The notes under the pieces were generated by a model. That model made no database searches and was not told the origin of the DNA. It saw only the letters and a program-made list of their open reading frames with translations. A stretch of 62,396 bases of DNA, taken from contig JAVXCQ010000013.1 in assembly GCA_036659415.1 (NCBI GenBank), forward strand, positions 1 to 62,396, read 5' to 3'. Below are positions 58,117 through 62,396 of the stretch, one piece after another. Source of the DNA: JAVXCQ01 sp036659415 (GTDB lineage: Bacteria; Bacillota; Negativicutes; Acidaminococcales; Acidaminococcaceae). The number at the start of each line of letters is the position of its first letter. The first letter of the stretch is position 1. Both the position numbers and the translations under genes were made by a program.

Positions 58117-58404
58117 TTATTGTTCTCTTTGTTTGTTGAAGCATTCGCGGCAGTATACCGGACGGTCCATGGAAGGACGGAAAGGTACTTCTGTTTCGCA
58201 ACCGCATTCTGCACAAGTAGCAGAATACATTTGACGAGGTGCGCGTTCGCCGCCACCCATGCGTTGTTTACGTGCTTGACGGCATGTAGGGCAACGACCT
58301 GGTTCATTGGTGAAACCTTTTTCTTCATAAAACTCTTGCTCGGAAGCAGAGAATACGAATTCTGCGCCGCATTCGCGACATACTAATGTTTTGTCTTCTT
58401 TCAT
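58117..58404 (-). CDS. Small zinc-ribbon protein
   Basis: A 95-residue protein with four CxxC pairs: CREC (about 9-12), CPTC, CAEC and CREC. Two zinc ribbons are likely, and the sequence between them is Arg-rich. It belongs to a widespread 'probable zinc-ribbon' family of Firmicutes and Chloroflexi without known function. The start is the ATG at 58404 with AAGGAG 8 nt upstream. Strong promoter and terminator signals mark it as a single-gene unit, perhaps highly expressed. A nucleic-acid-binding or redox-stress role is only inference. Confidence 0.85.
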   Translation of the reverse strand: MKEDKTLVCRECGAEFVFSASEQEFYEEKGFTNEPGRCPTCRQARKQRMGGGERAPRQMYSATCAECGCETEVPFRPSMDRPVYCRECFNKQREQ

Positions 58405-58525
58405 TACTATCACTCCTTCTTATCCATACCCCAGGCGGACTCTTAGATATTTTCCGAAGCTTCCCCAAAGATTATGAGAAGAAGTGTGGAACCCTATCGG
58501 ACCTATTGAGATATTCACTCTCATA

Positions 58526-58554
58526 AGTATATAAGATGAAAGTACAAAAGTCAA
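58526..58554 (-). promoter_or_regulatory. Promoter of the zinc-ribbon gene
   Basis: Minus strand TTGACT (58554-58549), 17-nt spacer, TATACT (58531-58526). The leader to the ATG is about 115 nt, which is long for this window. Confidence 0.8.
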
Positions 58555-58613
58555 CAAGCGATATACATAATATTAAGAAAAGCTTAAATATTAAGATAAA
58601 TAATGTCTATTTT

Positions 58614-59225
58614 TTATAATTGCAAATAACTATCATTGTTAAGATATTGAACAGCAAGATTATTTTCCCATTGCTTGAGGCAACTAACACCAACATTATT
58701 TACGTTGATTTTCCAAAGATAATTTAACTCCAGGTGTAAAACTGCACAAACTAGGGTTCTAATCGTACCGCCATGACTAACAATAGCAATATTGGTATCT
58801 TCTGCTTGTGTTGCTATAATCTCTGTTAACGCTTGCCAGGCGCGTTGTTGTACGGTGCTAAAGGATTCACCACCAACAATTTGTACCGAAGACGGCTTAC
58901 GAAAAAACTCTTCTATTTCCTGTGGCCATAGGGCTTTGATTTCTTCGTAGGTTTTCCCTTCCCATTGACCAAAGTTAATCTCACGTAGAGCCGGTACGGT
59001 TGTTATTGGTAACTTATGCACTTTTGCAAGCGGTGTGGCTGTTTGTACGGCTCTGGTTAAATCACTAGCATAGATAGCACTCAAAGGTAAGTTTTGTAAA
59101 TATTCACCTAATTGTGCTGCTTGCTCTAGCCCCTCTTGATTTAAAGGATTATCCGCGTGTCCCTGAAAACGAAAAATCTTATTGGCGGCTGTTTGACCAT
59201 GCCTAATTAAATAAATGTTTTTCAT
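58614..59225 (-). CDS. cobC: Alpha-ribazole phosphatase-like histidine phosphatase
   Basis: Removes the phosphate from alpha-ribazole-5'-phosphate (or cobalamin phosphate) in corrinoid nucleotide-loop assembly. RHGQTAANK with the phospho-His is near residue 8, LREINFGQWEG holds the general acid, and IVSHGGTIR the second His. I place the start at the ATG at 59225 with AGGAG 10 nt upstream, overlapping the preceding cobT-like gene by 23 nt. The corrinoid context supports CobC, though other histidine phosphatases look alike. Confidence 0.87.
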   Translation of the reverse strand: MKNIYLIRHGQTAANKIFRFQGHADNPLNQEGLEQAAQLGEYLQNLPLSAIYASDLTRAVQTATPLAKVHKLPITTVPALREINFGQWEGKTYEEIKALWPQEIEEFFRKPSSVQIVGGESFSTVQQRAWQALTEIIATQAEDTNIAIVSHGGTIRTLVCAVLHLELNYLWKINVNNVGVSCLKQWENNLAVQYLNNDSYLQL

Positions 59226-60084
59226 GTTCTGATTGCTCCTGGCTTGTTTTAGTTTGAGCAAAAGCTTCTACTTCAGCATGAACTCCCGCTTGAGCAAAAG
59301 TTTCCATTTCCGTATAAGCTTTAATGCCAGCATCGAATAAAGTAAAGGCAAGAGCACAACCTTCGCCTTGCCCCTGTCTGATGTTTAATCTCAGTACTGG
59401 TGATAAATGAAGAGTTTCTAAGAGTTGTTCCTGCCCTAGTTCTGTTGTAGCGTGAGTAGCAATACAATAGGCTAAGACAGTAGCATTCATTTTAGTAGCG
59501 ATACAAGCCGCTAAAGCTGCTGCCAGACCATCCAACATGATCGGTACACGCAAAGCTGCTGCTGCTAAAATACTACCAACTTGGGCTGCCAAACTTAAAC
59601 TGCCAATAGTATTCAAAATTCGTTCTGCTTCCCAAGTTTGCATATAAGTCCAACCAGCAGGTAGTGCGAATCTTCCAATTGCTCCTAGCCCTAACATTTG
59701 TAAATTATGAGTGCTAATTTGAGTCTTAGTAAGCTCCATGCCTTTTAACAGAGCGGCAGTAATTTGTGCTTCTTGGGTTAAAGCTGAGTCCACGTGGACT
59801 TGTTCACTGCAAATGATACATTTACAACTTTTAGCGAGCACTGTAAGCGGTGTCAGTTTCGGCTCAGTTGCCTCTTCGCGCCACAAGAGAATAGCACGCC
59901 GTGGATAACTAATTGTTAAAGGATCGCTGATACCACTAGCTCCGGCATAAAGACAAACCATGTCTTCTAATTTGGCTAATGAACCGACTGGTTTAATTAA
60001 TTGATTGAAATGAGTTTTCGCAGCTTGTTGAGCCATTAGATTTAAAGGTGTAATCTTCGCTAATACTGTATTAAGCTCAGGCAT
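59203..60084 (-). CDS. Divergent CobT homologue, possible ArsB-like subunit
   Basis: A 293-residue protein of the CobT family, which transfers phosphoribose from nicotinate mononucleotide to the lower-ligand base of corrinoids. IKPVGSLAKLEDM (30-42) and the C-terminal helix are recognisable. However, the GEGTG block with the catalytic Glu of CobT reads GQGEG here (Q239), and the EMGIGNTT block is missing. It is also shorter than the canonical copy at 60856-61881. It is therefore probably inactive alone and may pair with that copy, as ArsA and ArsB do in Sporomusa ovata to attach phenolic bases. An acidic tail (about 258-293) is peculiar to it. Confidence 0.8.
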   Translation of the reverse strand: MPELNTVLAKITPLNLMAQQAAKTHFNQLIKPVGSLAKLEDMVCLYAGASGISDPLTISYPRRAILLWREEATEPKLTPLTVLAKSCKCIICSEQVHVDSALTQEAQITAALLKGMELTKTQISTHNLQMLGLGAIGRFALPAGWTYMQTWEAERILNTIGSLSLAAQVGSILAAAALRVPIMLDGLAAALAACIATKMNATVLAYCIATHATTELGQEQLLETLHLSPVLRLNIRQGQGEGCALAFTLFDAGIKAYTEMETFAQAGVHAEVEAFAQTKTSQEQSEHEKHLFN

Positions 60085-60096
60085 GTTTCGTCCCCC

Positions 60097-60834
60097 CTAG
60101 TGTAAAATAAATACGGTAAATAATAAAAATAAAATATTGCCGGTTTCTGTTAATGCTCCATAAGTATCACCAGTCAGACCACCTAATTGTGCAGATAAAA
60201 ACTTGGCACAACATAACGCCACAGCTAGCGTCAACACGGTTGTTAATAAAAATTGATAGCCACATAGGTAGATGATGCCTGCGCATAAAGTAAAAGCAAT
60301 ATATGTATAGATTGGCTTGGCATATTGTTTAAATAAATGGCCAATACCTTCTTTGCGCGCATAGGGAAAATTGACAATAAATAGTACCATAAACGTGCGA
60401 GTAGCAACGCTCATAGCAATGAAGCTGACCGTTAAGAGCTCAGGCCGCATTTCTACATAAACTGCCAATTTGAGTAAAACTAAAATCAGCACGCTCAAGA
60501 CAGCATTAGCGCCGACACAACTATCTTTCATTATTGCAAGCATCCGTTCCCTATCTCGTGCTGAAAATACGCCATCAGCGGTATCCATAAACCCATCATA
60601 CATCAGCCCACCAGTAATAATTATTTCTGCTAACAAAAGCAAGGTGGCACGAATCAGGACCGGAGCTTGTAGCGCTATAAGTCCATAATTGACGGCTGCT
60701 AAAAAGAGTCCAATAACTAAACCTACTAGTGGGAAATACGGGACGCTACGGGAAAAATCTTCTTTTGTCCACTGTTCGCGCTGGGAAAACCGGATCCGTG
60801 TCAAAAATTCCAAACAGGTTACAAAATTTCTCAT
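60097..60834 (-). CDS. cobS: Adenosylcobinamide-GDP ribazoletransferase
   Basis: CobS joins adenosylcobinamide-GDP and alpha-ribazole (phosphate) at the membrane. GLMYDGFMDTADGVFSARDRERMLAIMKDSCVGANAV (about 77-113) is the conserved active-site loop with its Asp residues. Several hydrophobic helices cover the rest of the 245 residues. It lies between the two cobT-type genes with gaps of 12 and 21 nt. Confidence 0.95.
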   Translation of the reverse strand: MRNFVTCLEFLTRIRFSQREQWTKEDFSRSVPYFPLVGLVIGLFLAAVNYGLIALQAPVLIRATLLLLAEIIITGGLMYDGFMDTADGVFSARDRERMLAIMKDSCVGANAVLSVLILVLLKLAVYVEMRPELLTVSFIAMSVATRTFMVLFIVNFPYARKEGIGHLFKQYAKPIYTYIAFTLCAGIIYLCGYQFLLTTVLTLAVALCCAKFLSAQLGGLTGDTYGALTETGNILFLLFTVFILH

Positions 60835-60855
60835 GCTTACTCCCTACTTTTTAGG

Positions 60856-61881
60856 CTATGCCTTAATTTTCATTTCATTATAGATATCCATGGCTGCTTG
60901 TAAAATAACAACAGCTAAAGAAGCTCCCGTACCCTCACCTAACCGCATACCGGCATCAACAATGGGCTTTAAATGCAAAAGTTCCAACATTTTAGCATGA
61001 GCGATTTCGGCAGATAGGTGTGAACAAAGCATATAGTCGGCACATTGTGGATATAAGCCATATGCCACAAGCGCTGCTGCAGTAGCATTAACACCATCGA
61101 CCATGGTAGGCACACGCCTACGAGCTCCTGCTACAATCATCCCTGCTAAACCAGCGTGGTCATATCCGCCAACTTTACACAAAACATCCCAAGCATCAGT
61201 TGCTAAAGGCCTATTAATAGCTAAGCCATCTATCACCACTTGCCGTTTAATGCGCATTCGTTCATCATTAATGCCCGTCCCTCGTCCTACAGTTAATTCT
61301 GGTGGTAAACCAAGAAAAGCAGAAGCTAAAGCAGCGGTAGCAGTAGTATTGCCGATACCCATTTCAGCGGTAGCCAGCAAATTATACCCTTGGTCGATAC
61401 ATTCATCAGCCACTAACATGCCAGCTCTAAAAGCTTGTTTTGCCTGCTGTTTTGTCATTGCTGGTCCTTGCGTAAAATCTGCTGTGCCCCAAGCAACCTT
61501 GAGATTACGTACTTTTTTTAGATGGCTTAAATCGGCATTAACTCCTACGTCCACCACAAAAACATCAGCCTGCGCATGGCGAGCCATAACATTGGCCCCA
61601 GCTGTTTCTCTCATATAACCATTAATCATTTGAATAGTTACTTCTGGTGGGTAGGCACTAACCCCATATTTAGCAATACCATGATCGCCGCACATAAGTA
61701 GCATAGCTGTTTTTAAATGTTTAGGTATGGGAGCTGCGGTCATCGCCGCATATTTTTCTACCATGATTTCTAAATTGCCCAAACTTTGTAGCGGTTTATC
61801 CATTGCTTCCCAATCTGCTTGCACAGCTTGTCGTGTGCTAGCAGATAAGACGGGAATTTGTAGGTTTTCTAAACTTTGCAT
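60856..61881 (-). CDS. cobT: Nicotinate-nucleotide:base phosphoribosyltransferase (canonical CobT)
   Basis: Activates the corrinoid lower base as its alpha-ribotide. KPLQSLGNLEIMVEKYA near 30-45, GDHGIAKYGVSAYP, AEMGIGNTTATAAL near 170 and the catalytic Glu in RLGEGTGASLA (E316, matching Salmonella Glu317) are intact. The 341-residue length is normal. It is the second of the corrinoid genes, 19 nt after cobU. Whether it uses benzimidazoles, purines or phenols cannot be told, but the second homologue two genes on suggests a heteromer. Confidence 0.94.
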   Translation of the reverse strand: MQSLENLQIPVLSASTRQAVQADWEAMDKPLQSLGNLEIMVEKYAAMTAAPIPKHLKTAMLLMCGDHGIAKYGVSAYPPEVTIQMINGYMRETAGANVMARHAQADVFVVDVGVNADLSHLKKVRNLKVAWGTADFTQGPAMTKQQAKQAFRAGMLVADECIDQGYNLLATAEMGIGNTTATAALASAFLGLPPELTVGRGTGINDERMRIKRQVVIDGLAINRPLATDAWDVLCKVGGYDHAGLAGMIVAGARRRVPTMVDGVNATAAALVAYGLYPQCADYMLCSHLSAEIAHAKMLELLHLKPIVDAGMRLGEGTGASLAVVILQAAMDIYNEMKIKA

Positions 61882-61900
61882 GCAAAATCTCCTTTAGAAG

Positions 61901-62396
61901 TTATTTCTCCAATTTGAAGGCTAATTTTTTGATATCTACAGCTTGCCCGGCTAAAACATAATACACTTGATCCGCCGCATCACCAACTTGCTGATTAACC
62001 CAGCCAGCTATGTCCCTGTATTCTCTGGCCATAGCGTTATCCGGTACAATCCCACCGCCCACATCGTTGGTTACCATGACTACTAGTTTATTGGTCGCCC
62101 TAGCAGCAACTATAATTTTATCTATTTCTGCTTTAACGTAGCTGCATTTTTCAGCAAATGTAGCCGGTGCATTTGAACCATACATTAAATTACTAATATA
62201 TAAAGTAAGACAATCAAATAAAATACCGTCAGTAGCTATGCCTGCTTCAACAAAAGTTGTTTCTGCGTGGTAGGGAGCTTCATAATTGACCCAACGCTTA
62301 GAAGTACGTCTGGCTTGGTGCAAGGTGACACGAGCAGCCATTTCTTGATCTAAGATTTCCGCAGTAGCTATATACCCACATTTGGTGGCGTGTTGT
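61901..62396 (-). CDS. cobU: Adenosylcobinamide kinase/guanylyltransferase CobU, 3' part
   Basis: CobU phosphorylates and then guanylylates adenosylcobinamide. The frame is open to the right window edge. The residues before the internal Met at 62341 (GYIATAEILDQEMAARV) are typical CobU, so the gene begins outside the window and the N-terminal P-loop is not seen. HQARRTSKRW holds the guanylylated His region, and LFDCLTLYISNLMYG and VVMVTNDVGGGIVPDNAMAREYRDIAGWVNQ are conserved blocks. It leads the cobU-cobT-cobS-cobT'-cobC run. Confidence 0.93.
   Translation of the reverse strand, partial: QHATKCGYIATAEILDQEMAARVTLHQARRTSKRWVNYEAPYHAETTFVEAGIATDGILFDCLTLYISNLMYGSNAPATFAEKCSYVKAEIDKIIVAARATNKLVVMVTNDVGGGIVPDNAMAREYRDIAGWVNQQVGDAADQVYYVLAGQAVDIKKLAFKLEK

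Noticed and set aside
61103..61618. 171-codon plus-strand open frame opposite cobT
   Set aside because: Antisense to conserved CobT blocks, with no start signal or recognisable domain.
1..62396. CRISPR arrays, insertion sequences, prophage or toxin-antitoxin modules
   Set aside because: No regularly spaced repeats, transposase, phage structural gene or toxin partner was seen; the only small tandem repeat is the coding 9-bp repeat in ispH-rpsA.

Overview
The window (about 62.4 kb, moderately AT-rich) reads as chromosomal DNA of a strictly anaerobic, low-GC Firmicute. I lean towards the Negativicutes. Support: an IspH-ribosomal S1 fusion gene; the order dprA-topA-trmFO-xerC-codY; a large single-chain PurL; the electron-bifurcating NfnAB transhydrogenase; a HydF maturase for [FeFe]-hydrogenase; a DUF512 radical SAM protein near der; and a corrinoid late pathway with two CobT homologues. 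The genus cannot be fixed from the window. All but three protein genes lie on the minus strand (exceptions: pncB, hydF and a small Arc-type regulator), so the transcript order runs from high to low coordinates. There is no rRNA, CRISPR, insertion sequence or prophage; one tRNA (Pro, GGG) is present. No gap between genes exceeds about 200 bases once the starts are corrected.

Layout from left to right. 1-11.2 kb: a tightly packed run that appears to be one transcript: HAD phosphatase, mtnP-type phosphorylase, mtnA, ahcY, class II aldolase, MTA/SAH/5'-deoxyadenosine deaminase, nfnA, nfnB, pduL, then two paralogous secreted proteins of unknown function. The first six genes look like a salvage route for the nucleoside by-products of S-adenosylmethionine, ending in an aldolase (a 'DHAP shunt') rather than in methionine regeneration. 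11.2-14.7 kb: envelope genes (GT2 glycosyltransferase, pssA, psd, WecG/TagA transferase). 14.7-17.2 kb: a CitA/DcuS-type two-component system with no transporter beside it. 17.2-22.4 kb: prfC, a small unknown protein, tRNA-Pro, then thrB-hom-pheB. 22.4-33.8 kb: gpsA, plsY, der, cobO, a DUF512 protein, fni, ispH-rpsA, plsC, cmk, an HI0933-family flavoprotein and rluB. 33.8-36.9 kb: scpB, scpA, trpS and an M50 protease. 37-45.4 kb: enoyl-CoA hydratase, codY, xerC, trmFO, topA, dprA and a GT28 glycosyltransferase.

45.5-52.1 kb is a mixed-orientation stretch: pncB (+), satP (-), hydF (+), a PreP-like M16C protease (-) and the Arc-type regulator (+). The regulator's promoter is followed by two GACGTC palindromes exactly 11 bp apart, a likely autoregulatory operator. 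52.1-58.1 kb: purL, an Eis-like acetyltransferase and a DUF2156 protein whose conserved N-terminus can only be reached from an ATT start codon. 58.1-62.4 kb: a small zinc-ribbon protein and the corrinoid nucleotide-loop genes cobC, a divergent cobT homologue, cobS, canonical cobT and the 3' part of cobU, which runs off the window end.

The items most worth a second look are the deaminate-first SAM by-product salvage operon, the paired CobT homologues (one lacking the catalytic Glu, as expected of an ArsAB-like heteromer), the non-canonical start codon, and the Arc-type regulator with its operator. Promoters, terminators and starts were read by eye from sequence; family assignments rest on recognised motifs, and no database search was run.
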